Of a stretch of DNA of 64,000 bases, positions 18,208 through 27,119 are shown in pieces. Numbering within the stretch: the stretch's first letter is position 1; every line of letters starts with the position of its first letter. The notes beneath the pieces are model-generated. The model did no database searches. It was given only the letters and a program-made list of their open reading frames with translations, and was not told the DNA's origin. This stretch comes from Hyphomonas oceanitis SCH89. Its GTDB lineage: Bacteria; Pseudomonadota; Alphaproteobacteria; Caulobacterales; Hyphomonadaceae. Both the position numbers and the translations under genes were made by a program. Location of the stretch: assembly GCF_000685295.1 (NCBI RefSeq), contig NZ_ARYL01000017.1:1-64000 (forward strand), read 5' to 3'.

Positions 18208-18540
18208 TCAGCCGTAATGCGTCGTCATCGATGTGCGAAACTGCGGGTCGGCGAAATCCGGCCACTTATCCTTGTCGAAGCCCGGCGCGTTCTTGAGTCG
18301 CTCTTTTTCCACGTTGAGGACCATGCGCTTGTTGGCGCGGTCAACGCTAAGGCGTTCGAAAGGCACGGCGAAATACTTGTCGCCCATGCCGAGAAAGCCA
18401 CCAAAACTTAGAACGGCATATTCAATCTGGCCGCTGTCTGTGTCGACCATGAGGTCCTCGATCTTGCCAAGATCCTCACCGGCAGCGTTGTGAACAGAGT
18501 CGCCATTGATAGACGAAGCAGACAATACGAAATGTGTCAT
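18208..18540 (-). CDS. PRC-barrel domain protein
   Basis: The protein (110 residues) has one PRC barrel (about 8-75): VHNAAGEDLGKIEDLMVDTDSGQIEYAVLSFGGFLGMGDKYFAVPF. A short charged C-terminus with KWPDFADPQF follows. Such single-barrel proteins are frequent general-stress proteins of alphaproteobacteria; their molecular role is unknown. A GGAAC box lies upstream on the minus strand near 18600, but the matching sigma-EcfG -10 element is imperfect. It has its own terminator and looks monocistronic. Confidence 0.85.
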   Translation of the reverse strand: MTHFVLSASSINGDSVHNAAGEDLGKIEDLMVDTDSGQIEYAVLSFGGFLGMGDKYFAVPFERLSVDRANKRMVLNVEKERLKNAPGFDKDKWPDFADPQFRTSMTTHYG

Positions 18541-18618
18541 AAGCGTTTCCTTTCCATTTGACTCTATGGAAAACCAATGCGCGGGACCGGCCTCGCGTTC
18601 CGATGCGCCAGCCTTAAA

Positions 18619-19443
18619 TTACATAGAGGTTGCAAGCACTTCCCGGTAGCGTCGGCTGCCCGTAATGACCCGGTCGTCATCAAGCGTGATATCGACATCA
18701 CCGGAAGCGCGCGGTTTGAGCGCGCCGATCCGGGCCCTGTTGACGAGGCGGGAACGATGCACACGGACAAAACCCTGACCCCCGAGACGCCCCTCCCAAG
18801 CTGCCAGCGTTCCCCGCACCAAGTGTTCCTTTTCCTGCGTATGAAAGGCCACGTAATTCCCGGCCGATTCGACGAACAGGATATCGCGCGCAGAAAGGAA
18901 GACAGACGTATTCCCTTCCCTCAGCTCAATGCGTGAGGCATCTGGCGGGACAATGGGCGGCGAGACAGCAAAGCGTTCAAACGCCCAGTAGGTCGCCGCG
19001 ACCAATGCATAGGAGAGCACATCCTTGCGCCATTCATAAATGAAGGCGAGCAAGACACCATCGCCGAAGAAGTCATAGCGGATGCCCATGGCGCCGAGCC
19101 ACAGGTTGCGCAGCACAACCATGCCGCCAACATGGATCAGAGAGATCACGACAGTCATCGCAGCATGGAACAAGGCAAAGCGTGCATAGTGTCCGCCGCG
19201 GGGCGGCACGCGGCGTATGGCGAGGCCAATCAATGGCGCCAGCCCTATCCAGAAGATGTAACTGGTCGCTTCAAGAATGAAAGGGACAGCCGTATTGATC
19301 GCATCTCCGTCGCTCCGCGCTTCCAAGATGCCGGACGTCGCGTTGACGAACAGGTTGACCAGACCGATGACGATCACCGTCAGCCATGGCCACAGCCACA
19401 GGCGCCTGTCACCGCTCGTCCCGCCAGTCCCTCCACTCGTCAC
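18619..19443 (-). CDS. membrane-anchored LytTR-family DNA-binding regulator
   Basis: The 274-residue protein starts with four or five predicted membrane helices (about 14-155, for example WPWLTVIVIGLVNLFV and FALFHAAMTVVISLIHVGG). A LytTR domain (about 170-272) follows, with SARDILFVESAGNYVAFHT and FVRVHRSRLVNRARIGAL. LytTR domains bind direct repeats through beta strands. The membrane part probably senses a signal or anchors the regulator. It is divergent from the acyltransferase gene (102 bases between starts), a likely target. Confidence 0.88.
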   Translation of the reverse strand: MTSGGTGGTSGDRRLWLWPWLTVIVIGLVNLFVNATSGILEARSDGDAINTAVPFILEATSYIFWIGLAPLIGLAIRRVPPRGGHYARFALFHAAMTVVISLIHVGGMVVLRNLWLGAMGIRYDFFGDGVLLAFIYEWRKDVLSYALVAATYWAFERFAVSPPIVPPDASRIELREGNTSVFLSARDILFVESAGNYVAFHTQEKEHLVRGTLAAWEGRLGGQGFVRVHRSRLVNRARIGALKPRASGDVDITLDDDRVITGSRRYREVLATSM

Positions 19444-19545
19444 AAGGTCATCTCCGTTTGTCCCGGCCCGCTGCCGCTCGCGTCACGACGATAGCGCGGC
19501 CCGCAGCTTCGCGAAAGGAAGAGGGACACGCGAAGGAGACGCTAC

Positions 19546-20751
19546 ATGACCGAACGCCGCTATGACCTCGACTGGCTTCGCATTGGCGCCTTCGGCCTTC
19601 TGATATTCTATCATGTCGGCATGTTCTACGTGACCTGGGACTGGCACGTGAAATCCAGCCATGCGAGCGCGCTGATCGAGCCGATCATGCAGCTGTCGAG
19701 CCCCTGGAGGCTGGTGCTGCTCTTTCTGATCTCGGGCGTCGCAACGCGTTTCATGGCCAACAAGATCAGCACATGGCAGCTGACCAAAGCGCGGATGGGG
19801 CGCCTCTGGCCGCCCTTGCTGCTGGCAATGTTCGTGATCGTGCCCCCTCAGAGCTATTACGAGGTTGTCGAAGCGCTGAGCGCCATGCACGCGCCGCAAT
19901 CGCCCTGGCTTGATGATTTCTATGTGAAATACGTGACATCCTCGGGTCACTGGTGCGACGCTGACGGGTGCCTGATGACGCCGACCTATAACCACATGTG
20001 GTTCGTCGCCTACCTGATCCTCTACTCACTTGCGCTTTTGCCTCTGATCCCGCTGCTGCGCCGCCTGCCGGCAGCACTGGCGGCCCTCATCCGGGGGCCG
20101 GGCCTGATTATCGCGCCATGGCTGTTCCTCTATGCAGCGCGCGTCTTTCTCATGCCGCTGTTCGGCGAGACGCATGATTTCCGCAATGACTGGTATCTCC
20201 ATGTCACCTATTTCGTCACTTTCCTGTTCGGATTCGCCATCGCGAAGCACGCGACCTTCTTCGAGACTTGTATGCGCTGGCGGTGGGCTGCGCTGGCCAT
20301 CATGGGTGCCGCCTGGGCAGCGCTGATGACTTATTACGCCGCATGGCCGGGCGATTCCATCCCGCCCGAATGGCAGCGCATCATCTTCCGTGGCGTGCGC
20401 GAGATGCAGGCGTGGACCGCAATTGTCGCGGCCATCGGCTTTGCGCACCGGCATCTGCGGGGCCATGATGGCCCGGTGCGGCGCATGCTGACAGCAGCAG
20501 TGTTCCCGTTCTACCTGATACACCAGACCATTATCGTGGTCGCCGGGCACTATCTGAATGAACTGCACCTGCCTGTGACATTAGAGGCGAGCCTCCTGAT
20601 CCTGATCACATTTGCCGGTTGCTGGCTTTTCTACGACCTTGGCCGGCGTATCCCTTTCCTGCGCATATGGATCGGGCTGCCCTCGCGGGCAAAGACGGCG
20701 CGGGCCGCTATGGCCCCGCCACGTCCAGACCCTGCGCCCTCAGGAGGGTGA
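19546..20751 (+). CDS. acyltransferase family (AT3/OpgC-like) integral membrane protein
   Basis: This 401-residue protein has about ten membrane helices. It carries the AT3 N-terminal motif YDLDWLRIGAFGLLIFYHVGMF, with the conserved His in the first helix, and an Arg-containing LFLISGVATRFM. Later helices include MWFVAYLILYSLALLPLIPLL and FPFYLIHQTIIVVAGHY. AT3 proteins transfer acyl groups to glucans, lipids or polysaccharides at the inner membrane; this one resembles the glucan-modification/OpgC branch. A GGAGACGCTAC Shine-Dalgarno supports the start. The 3' end overlaps the convergent TraB/GumN gene by 44 bases. Confidence 0.85.
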   Translation: MTERRYDLDWLRIGAFGLLIFYHVGMFYVTWDWHVKSSHASALIEPIMQLSSPWRLVLLFLISGVATRFMANKISTWQLTKARMGRLWPPLLLAMFVIVPPQSYYEVVEALSAMHAPQSPWLDDFYVKYVTSSGHWCDADGCLMTPTYNHMWFVAYLILYSLALLPLIPLLRRLPAALAALIRGPGLIIAPWLFLYAARVFLMPLFGETHDFRNDWYLHVTYFVTFLFGFAIAKHATFFETCMRWRWAALAIMGAAWAALMTYYAAWPGDSIPPEWQRIIFRGVREMQAWTAIVAAIGFAHRHLRGHDGPVRRMLTAAVFPFYLIHQTIIVVAGHYLNELHLPVTLEASLLILITFAGCWLFYDLGRRIPFLRIWIGLPSRAKTARAAMAPPRPDPAPSGG

Positions 20752-21697
20752 TAACACTGTCGTCACCAGCAAGGTGGCCCGAGCCGACCGCGACCAGACG
20801 CGTGCCGGGCGTGTCCAGCATCGCGGCGATCTTGGGCGCCCAGGTCTCGTTGCGCGTCTTGAGGAGGGCGTCATAGACCTCCTCGGAGCCCATCATTTCC
20901 GGGTTGGCCATTAGAAGTCCGAGGCCATTCACGTCGCCATCGGTCCATTCTTCAACCAGCATGTCGAGCATTTCGGCACCGTCCTCTATGGATTCCGCCG
21001 AGCTGATCAGAAAGTCCACCTGCACATCATCAGGCAGGCGGGCGAGGCGGCCCAGCTGGTCATCGACGGTTTCGAGATAGGCGAAGGATTTGCCCTGCGC
21101 CGCGCCCTCGGCCATCAGCACCTGCTCGACGCCAGCTGTCGGGTCGAAGCCATCCTTGGTCATCTGCATGACTGACAGGTTCACGGCGGCAAACCAGGGC
21201 CGCATGTTCTGCACCGCGCCGAGCGGCAGGCCGACATAATCGAGCGCCGCCTGAAGCTCGACCGTCTCGGCATCGCTCAACAGGTTGGTCAGCTGGCCGC
21301 CATTGGCAAAGAGGCCTTCCTCGCGGACGAATTTCATCATTTCAGCGCCCGCCTCAGGGCTCGAAACGTCGGCCTCGAAGACAAGCGTATCGGCCGCATT
21401 CACGGCCTGATTTATTGCATCGCTGCGCCAGTCGAGTTCCGGGCGCAGGAGGTGGACCGTGCCCATTACATATATGGTCGTGTCCTCATCCTTGAGCACC
21501 CAGAGGGCCGGCTCACCAATGCCATGCGAGGCCTTCGCCGCCGCAACAGCTGCCTCTGTGGCTGCTTCCATCTCGGCGCGGGCCTCGGCCGCCTGTGCAG
21601 CTACACTGGCCGCATCGGGCGCCTCCTCCTTACAGGCTGCAAGGCCCGTCAGCGAGAGGCCAATGATCAGGGAGAGGGCCAGGCCGCGAATCTGCAT
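20708..21697 (-). CDS. TraB/GumN family lipoprotein
   Basis: The protein has 329 residues with a lipoprotein signal (LSLTGLAAC, lipid Cys about 21) and an Ala/Glu-rich linker. The TraB/GumN domain contains PALWVLKDEDTTIYVMGTVHLLRPELDW, GxxH-type residues typical of the family's putative metalloprotease site, and a conserved end (RNETWAPKIAAMLDT, VAVGSGHLAGDDSVITLLRAQG). Family members are erythromycin-esterase-like/Tiki-type putative proteases; the function in bacteria is unclear. The 3' end overlaps the acyltransferase gene. Confidence 0.88.
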   Translation of the reverse strand: MQIRGLALSLIIGLSLTGLAACKEEAPDAASVAAQAAEARAEMEAATEAAVAAAKASHGIGEPALWVLKDEDTTIYVMGTVHLLRPELDWRSDAINQAVNAADTLVFEADVSSPEAGAEMMKFVREEGLFANGGQLTNLLSDAETVELQAALDYVGLPLGAVQNMRPWFAAVNLSVMQMTKDGFDPTAGVEQVLMAEGAAQGKSFAYLETVDDQLGRLARLPDDVQVDFLISSAESIEDGAEMLDMLVEEWTDGDVNGLGLLMANPEMMGSEEVYDALLKTRNETWAPKIAAMLDTPGTRLVAVGSGHLAGDDSVITLLRAQGLDVAGP

Positions 21698-21815
21698 GTC
21701 GGTTCCTTTTCGGTTGCCGCCCTAGCTAGCGCATAAACCAGCCAGCGCAAACGACCTCAGGCGGCATTGAACCGTTGCACCCCCGCCCGGCTTGGCCTAA
21801 AGACACGGCCACCCC

Positions 21816-21892
21816 GCACCCATAGCTCAGCTGGATAGAGCGCTGCCCTCCGAAGGCAGAGGTCACAGGTTCAAATCCTGTTGGGTGCACCA
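21816..21892 (+). tRNA. tRNA-Arg (CCG)
   Basis: The 77-base cloverleaf has acceptor GCACCCA/TGGGTGC, D-arm GCTC-AGCTGGATA-GAGC, anticodon stem CTGCC/GGCAG with loop CTCCGAA (anticodon CCG), T-loop TTCAAAT and an encoded CCA. The next gene downstream starts an accessory stretch. Confidence 0.95.
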
Positions 21893-21968
21893 TTCTCCAA
21901 GCAAATGCGCGAACAGTCAGGGCCGTTCAGAAGGCGCTGGACAAATTATCGAAATTCGATATGCCTTG

Positions 21969-22820
21969 ATGATGACACGTGCTCAAACCGATCAGCGGGA
22001 TGCCTGGATAACGATTTCCATATTCATGGGAATCCTGTGCGGCCTGAGCGCGATTGCGCATTTTGCCATCCTCGAACTCAATCCCACCAGCCTCTATGTC
22101 GGCGCATTGATGCTGACTCCGGCGATCGCCGCCCTGGCGACACAAAAGATCAGGGGCCGCACGATTTCCAGCCTGCCTTGGGCATGGGGTAAGTGGCGGA
22201 GCAATATTCAGGCATATCTAGTACCGGTCGCTTATATCGCATTGGCTTATGGTCTGATCTGGGCATTCGGGCTGGGCACGCCGTTCAACCCTGAAACCCT
22301 TTCCGAATGGTCTGATGACCTCGGCTTTCCGCCAAATGTGCCTGCGGTTTCCATGTTTGTGATGATCGCCCTTCTGGCCAGTGTGCAACTGGTCAAGTCC
22401 CTTGGGTCCATAGCCGGGGAGGAGATTGGCTGGCGCGGCTTCCTTGTCTGGGAATTGCGCAAGGTCATGCCCTTTGGCGCCGTGTCCGTGGTGAGCGGAC
22501 TGATCTGGGCCGCATGGCACTATCCCATCGTCATCAAGTATGGCGGCGGCGATCCGCTATTCCAGGTCGCGTGTTTCACACTGATGATCACAGCCATGTC
22601 CGTGATCATGACGTATTTCACATTCAAATCCGGAAGTGTCTGGCCCGCGATCATGTTTCATGCCGCCCATAATATTTTCATCCAGAAGATCTTCACGCCC
22701 CTGACAGGGGAGACCGCCGGCACGCAAATGTGGATCGACGAATACGGGCTGATGATCCCCCTCGTCGTGACCGGTTTTGCCCTCTTCTACTGGCGCAAGG
22801 CCAAGGCTGAAGGGTTCTAG
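21969..22820 (+). CDS. CPBP-family intramembrane glutamic/metal protease
   Basis: The product (283 residues) has about eight membrane helices and the three CPBP (Abi/CAAX-protease-like) motifs: EEIGWRGFLVWEL (Glu-Glu...Arg), WAAWHYP (His) and MFHAAHN (His-Asn). The catalytic Glu and His are present. Members process prenylated peptides or confer bacteriocin immunity; the substrate is unknown. The frame extends upstream into the tRNA, so I place the start at the Met pair at 21969; either of the two ATGs is possible. It lies 76 bases after tRNA-Arg. Confidence 0.88.
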   Translation: MMTRAQTDQRDAWITISIFMGILCGLSAIAHFAILELNPTSLYVGALMLTPAIAALATQKIRGRTISSLPWAWGKWRSNIQAYLVPVAYIALAYGLIWAFGLGTPFNPETLSEWSDDLGFPPNVPAVSMFVMIALLASVQLVKSLGSIAGEEIGWRGFLVWELRKVMPFGAVSVVSGLIWAAWHYPIVIKYGGGDPLFQVACFTLMITAMSVIMTYFTFKSGSVWPAIMFHAAHNIFIQKIFTPLTGETAGTQMWIDEYGLMIPLVVTGFALFYWRKAKAEGF

Positions 22821-22965
22821 GAGGGCTTTGTTGGAGGGATGAGCCCATATCTTTTCTCAATCGCACTACAGGCTTTTTCATCGTCAGATTCCTGAACGCG
22901 CCAGCGAATGGAAGAAATTGATGTGTTAGGGCTTGCAACTCTACCCCAACGTGAAAATGTAGCGC

Positions 22966-23496
22966 ATGGGTATTGAACAAATTATCGCCAGCCTGCCAGA
23001 CAAGTCACCTTCTGATCGCGAGAAGATACGCGCAAATATTAGTCGGCTTCTTGAGAAGGGCAGCGAAAAAGAGCGCAAGGACGCTCAAGCCCTGCAGGAT
23101 GCGATGAACGCTCTGGCCCACACGGAAGCCCAATCACTTTTTGAACGGCTCGACGGGCTTGATGACGCCCAGCTCGTTGCTGCAGCTTTTGCTTTCCTTC
23201 CGGCGACCGATACGGAAGTGAAAATCATTGAAGCGCTCTTGAACCATCCTGCCAGCACCTCGACGGAACTCAGCAAGGCCTGTGGCTGGAAGGCCCAGAC
23301 CTGGCACATGCATTTTGGAAAAATGTGTAAGGATCGCGAAATTTATCTCTGGCCCGCGCCACCCTCGGTGGTGCGCGATGGCGAGAAAATCATGACAGCC
23401 ATACTCGCAGACCTGGATGAAAACGAGAACCGCTGGACCATGAAACCAAATGTGGCCGCCGCATTCCGTGCCATGAATATCGGTGCTGGCAAATGA
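22966..23496 (+). CDS. unknown helical protein
   Basis: This 176-residue soluble protein is not one I recognise. The N-terminal half is charged and helical (KSPSDREKIRANISRLLEK, KERKDAQALQDAMNALAHTEA). The middle (TEVKIIEALLNHPASTSTEL, SKACGWKAQTWHMHFGKMC) resembles a winged-helix segment that could bind DNA, with a conserved-looking WKAQTWHMHFG. The C-terminus repeats helices. No Shine-Dalgarno sequence is obvious. It stands alone between the protease and the LysR remnant. Confidence 0.7.
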   Translation: MGIEQIIASLPDKSPSDREKIRANISRLLEKGSEKERKDAQALQDAMNALAHTEAQSLFERLDGLDDAQLVAAAFAFLPATDTEVKIIEALLNHPASTSTELSKACGWKAQTWHMHFGKMCKDREIYLWPAPPSVVRDGEKIMTAILADLDENENRWTMKPNVAAAFRAMNIGAGK

Positions 23497-23542
23497 GTGC
23501 CGCGCCAGCGCAAATGTAGTTCAATTCAAACAGCCCCCGTTT

Positions 23543-23695
23543 CACGCGCGCTTTTCGGCGAGGAAGTCGATGAAGGCGCGGACTCTCGCCGGAAGGGTTG
23601 CACCGCCGAGATGGAGTTCGCAGAACGGCTCGATATCGTGGGGGCAGTAATCCTTCAGAATCTCGACCAGCGGGCCGACCCAGACATTGATCAGG
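23543..23695 (-). pseudogene. C-terminal remnant of a LysR-family regulator
   Basis: Reading the minus strand to the TGA at 23543-23545 gives about 50 residues, including GLINVWVGPLVEILKDYCP and, at the end, RVRAFIDFLAEKRA. This is the usual tail of LysR-type regulators (LVxxLxxy..P then RVRAFIDFLxE). No start codon, helix-turn-helix or effector domain precedes it; upstream lies the autotransporter terminator. It is a degraded fragment, pointing to past rearrangement here. Confidence 0.65.
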
Positions 23696-23701
23696 CCACA
23701 T

Positions 23702-23740
23702 AAAAAAGGCCGGCTGCAGTTTCCCGCAGCCGGCCTCTTT
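23702..23740 (-). terminator. intrinsic terminator of the autotransporter gene
   Basis: A perfect 10-bp stem GGCCGGCTGC/GCAGCCGGCC (23708-23735) with an 8-base loop is followed on the minus strand by six T residues. It is 17 bases after the autotransporter stop codon. Confidence 0.85.
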
Positions 23741-23756
23741 CAGTTTGGGGTGAGGC

Positions 23757-26700
23757 CTACCAGGCGACGTTCACGCCGACCATGAGCTGTTGGGCATCAT
23801 AGTTGTCGCTGTTGTAACGGCCGGTGTACTCAATCTCGAAGCCAACCCGCTCAGTAATGTCGCGGCGGGCGCTGGCACCGTAATTATAGGTGTCCAGTCC
23901 GCGGCCAACCGACCGGGTCTGCCAGATCGCATTGCCCAGCGACACCGCACGTTCGACGGTCGGATCATCACCGAGGTCATGTGCCCAGTTGGTGAACACG
24001 GCGAGATCCGTGCCGCGATAGCTGTGAACTACTTCACCGCCGAGTTTGGACTGAACCGTGTTACGCGATTCCGCCATGACATCGAGCTGGGTGTAATCGA
24101 CATTGCCGTACTCGGTGTAGCCATCCTGATTGAGGCTGGCTGCGCGCAGGCCGCCAATCGCATAAAGGCTGGTCGCACCACGCTGGAGGAGCGCATAGCG
24201 CGCCTCGGCCTGAACGTGCATGACCGAGAAATCTTCCTTCGACTTCGAGGCGGCAACGAGGCCACCCAGCGGTGTCACGCGGTCGGTCTTGGGCGAAGCC
24301 TTCGTGTAGCCGACAAGGCCCGAAAGGGTCAGGCGCGGTGTCACTGTGCGGCTGCCATAGGCGTAGAGCGATGCCATGTGGTTGGTCGCCCCACTGGCCG
24401 TGTCGGTGTAGAGTTCGACCGTGTTATAGCTGGCTGCGACGCCCACACGCATTTCAGATGTATTTATGAAAGTCGCGCCCAGCGTAACGCCATACGTGTC
24501 TTCATCGAAGCCCATCGTGTTGCCGTCCGGATCATAGCTGGCGCCGCGCGCGTCGACGCGTGACCAGACACGAACCCCGTTTTCGAGCTGATTGTCGACA
24601 CCCCCGAGACCAGTGTTCCCTTGCGCGGCGGCGATAATGATATCGTCAGACCCAAACAGGACCGATTCTGTGCTCTCAAGGACATGAGCATGCATGTCGC
24701 CCGACAGGGATTCCATCGCCACACCAATCTGAGCAGCCCGCATGGGCATGAGGGAGACAAGCAGGTCGTCAAGATCGCCCGTCGCGGCGTTGCCATAGCC
24801 CGTGCCATAATCAATGGCCTGAGCTGCAGCAATCGCATTACCCGTTCCATACATATCCGTGACCAGAACTCTCAGGCTCTCTGGAACTACCGCCAGCTGT
24901 ACAGAGTCCGCATTGTAGATGACCTTGAACCGGGCATTTGCCTGAAGGCCTTCGCTCGGCTGTGTCAGGGCATCAAACTCCCCTGTCACATTGGCCGCCG
25001 TCACGATTGTGAACATATCGCCGATGACCGGCTCGAAATCGTTATTGGCGGTGCCCGAAATTCCGCGAAGGATCGGATTGACCGAACCTGCCGCCGTGAA
25101 GGTCGAATCCGCGCCTGTGAGAACGACCCGGTCATAGCTGCCAGCACCACCAACGAGTGAGTAATCGCGACCGTCTATTTCTGTAAGGAAGATGGACCCG
25201 TCATTCAGCGTGACATCGCCGGACACATAGAGCGTGCCCGGAGAGTTGCCCGGTGTCAGCGTGCCGCCGCTCAACACCCGGACTGAGCCGTCGACCACGC
25301 CGGAACCATAGAGAGAGGCCGTGTCATAAACGATCAGATCGCTCGTGCCGAATAATCCATTCACGCTCAGGCTGCCGGACTCGACCGTGCTTGTGCCTGT
25401 CATCGTGCTATTACCCGTCAGCATCAGCATGCCGTTGCCCAGCTTGCGCAGACCGCCGCTGCCGGACAGGACGCCTGCAAAAAGGCCGTTCTGCGACTGG
25501 TTGAACTCGACCGTACCATTGTTCGCGATATTGCCCTGAAGCGAGTTCGTCGAACCGGCCAGCGTACCCTGCTCGACAAAAGTGCCGCCGGAATAAGTGT
25601 TCATCCCGGTCAGGACGAGACGGCCTGTCCCCAGCATGTTGAGCTGCCCTGTCCCGGAAAGGACACCCGCATAGGTGCCTGCATCCGACTGGTCGAACTC
25701 AACCGTTCCGTTATTCTCGACATCGCCCTGAAGCGAGTTCGTCGAACCGGCCAGCGTGCCCTGCTCCAGAAAGGTGCCACCGGAATAGGTGTTGGCACCC
25801 GTCAGCTCAAGTCGCCCCGCGCCGAGCACATTCAGCGTGCCATCTCCGGCAATCTTGCCATTCCAGGCCACCGAGTTGCTGCCAACATCCATGCGCGCGG
25901 ATGTGCCATCGACGATGATGTCCTGCGTACCGGTCATGTCACCGGAAACCTGGAGCGATCCCTTTCCGATTGTCACCGTACCCGTACCAAGATTGGCGGC
26001 TTGCGATATCTGCAGCGCGCCTTCTGCAATGGTGAAGCCGCCCGTCGTCGTGTTAGTGCCTGACAGGGCCAGAATGCCCGTGCCCTTCTTGATGATATTG
26101 CCGACGCCGGAGAATGTGCCGGTCACAACAACGGCATTGCCTTCTGTATCAATCGTGCCGCCTTCTGACTGGACCGTGAAGTCTGCACCGACTGCGGCAT
26201 TATCAGCAAACTTCAGTGTGCCACCTACAAAGTTCGGTTTGACTTGCGATCCATTGAGCTGCGAGGCCTGATAATAGGCGCTGTTCGTATCGATATTGAA
26301 AGCACCCGACAGCGACGGGTCGACGGAAGAAGAACCTTGCGGAACGCTGTTCAGGGCTACCGACGAGAAGGCAAGATAGGCGCCCGCGCCGAAATATTCC
26401 CCGTTGCCGGTCGCAATGATGGTCACACTGTTGAAGAGGCCGGTATCGTTGATCGCTCCGACGAAGTGTTCCGTGCCGCTAATTGATTGCTCGATCCCGC
26501 CCAGCAGAAGAGGATCACTGGCCCCAAAACGGAAGTAGACTGCCGATGCGCCCGTAGAATTCCCGTCAGGATCAACGCCATTCGTGCAGCACGTACCCCA
26601 GTCATTCACATATGTTCCCAGGGCGTTCATGTCGTAGGGCGTTACACCATCGGCCTCGAAGAATTTGTATGTATACCCCATGGCCTCAGCATCGGCGAAG

Positions 26701-27119
26701 GTTGAAGAATAGCTGTTGCTCCAGTTGGTAAAGCCATCGCTACCCGCATCGCCGGTGAAGTTATTGGGCGCCAAATTCCCGAGCCGCACGGTTTCAACGA
26801 CAATGTCGTCACCACCATTCGTGCTCGAGACCGTGAATTGACCACCCGTCGTGTTGAGAATGTCGAATGTGTAAACATCAGACGTATGAGGTGTTGTCGG
26901 GTTCGCTGTGTTGAACGATGCGTCGGCCGCAAGGACCGTATCAATAAACGTCTGCAGCCCTGCTGATGTATCTTCGTTGAAGAAAACGGCGGGCGTTGCG
27001 CTGGCGGTGCCCGGCGCCAGAACCGCCAGAACGAGGGTGAAAACGGAGGCGGAACCCAATGCCCGCCCCATCAAATGTTTTCGGCCGCAAGCGCGGCCGG
27101 TGTCGTGGTTTAAATCCAT
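23757..27119 (-). CDS. autotransporter (type Va) with passenger repeats
   Basis: The 1120-residue protein has a signal sequence (about 18-42, SVFTLVLAVLAPGTASATPA); the true start may be the Met at residue 17. An N-terminal 250-residue domain of unknown type follows. The beta-helix passenger contains autotransporter-associated repeats (TGANTYSGGTFLEQGTLAGS and similar). The C-terminal beta barrel (about 840-1120) ends in the aromatic VGVNVAW. It should be secreted to the cell surface. Two 64-residue units are nearly identical at DNA level. It is isolated, with long flanking gaps and its own terminator, next to a LysR remnant, suggesting an accessory region. Adhesion is the usual role, unproven here. 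Confidence 0.92.
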   Translation of the reverse strand: MDLNHDTGRACGRKHLMGRALGSASVFTLVLAVLAPGTASATPAVFFNEDTSAGLQTFIDTVLAADASFNTANPTTPHTSDVYTFDILNTTGGQFTVSSTNGGDDIVVETVRLGNLAPNNFTGDAGSDGFTNWSNSYSSTFADAEAMGYTYKFFEADGVTPYDMNALGTYVNDWGTCCTNGVDPDGNSTGASAVYFRFGASDPLLLGGIEQSISGTEHFVGAINDTGLFNSVTIIATGNGEYFGAGAYLAFSSVALNSVPQGSSSVDPSLSGAFNIDTNSAYYQASQLNGSQVKPNFVGGTLKFADNAAVGADFTVQSEGGTIDTEGNAVVVTGTFSGVGNIIKKGTGILALSGTNTTTGGFTIAEGALQISQAANLGTGTVTIGKGSLQVSGDMTGTQDIIVDGTSARMDVGSNSVAWNGKIAGDGTLNVLGAGRLELTGANTYSGGTFLEQGTLAGSTNSLQGDVENNGTVEFDQSDAGTYAGVLSGTGQLNMLGTGRLVLTGMNTYSGGTFVEQGTLAGSTNSLQGNIANNGTVEFNQSQNGLFAGVLSGSGGLRKLGNGMLMLTGNSTMTGTSTVESGSLSVNGLFGTSDLIVYDTASLYGSGVVDGSVRVLSGGTLTPGNSPGTLYVSGDVTLNDGSIFLTEIDGRDYSLVGGAGSYDRVVLTGADSTFTAAGSVNPILRGISGTANNDFEPVIGDMFTIVTAANVTGEFDALTQPSEGLQANARFKVIYNADSVQLAVVPESLRVLVTDMYGTGNAIAAAQAIDYGTGYGNAATGDLDDLLVSLMPMRAAQIGVAMESLSGDMHAHVLESTESVLFGSDDIIIAAAQGNTGLGGVDNQLENGVRVWSRVDARGASYDPDGNTMGFDEDTYGVTLGATFINTSEMRVGVAASYNTVELYTDTASGATNHMASLYAYGSRTVTPRLTLSGLVGYTKASPKTDRVTPLGGLVAASKSKEDFSVMHVQAEARYALLQRGATSLYAIGGLRAASLNQDGYTEYGNVDYTQLDVMAESRNTVQSKLGGEVVHSYRGTDLAVFTNWAHDLGDDPTVERAVSLGNAIWQTRSVGRGLDTYNYGASARRDITERVGFEIEYTGRYNSDNYDAQQLMVGVNVAW
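25470..25855 (-). repeat. two tandem 192-bp units in the autotransporter passenger
   Basis: The period is 192 bp (64 codons). The block GCCCTGAAGCGAGTTCGTCG and its flanks recur at 25533 and 25725 with near identity. A third, diverged unit follows at the C-terminal side (SGSGGLRKLGNGMLMLTGN). The unit boundaries given are approximate. Confidence 0.85.

Noticed and set aside
18590-18620. Sigma-EcfG promoter upstream of the PRC-barrel gene
   Set aside because: A GGAAC box is present, but the -10 element at the correct spacing is not CGTT; the match is too weak to annotate.
23497-23703. A 68-codon plus-strand frame after the unknown helical gene
   Set aside because: It is the antisense of the LysR C-terminal remnant, which gives a recognisable protein on the minus strand.
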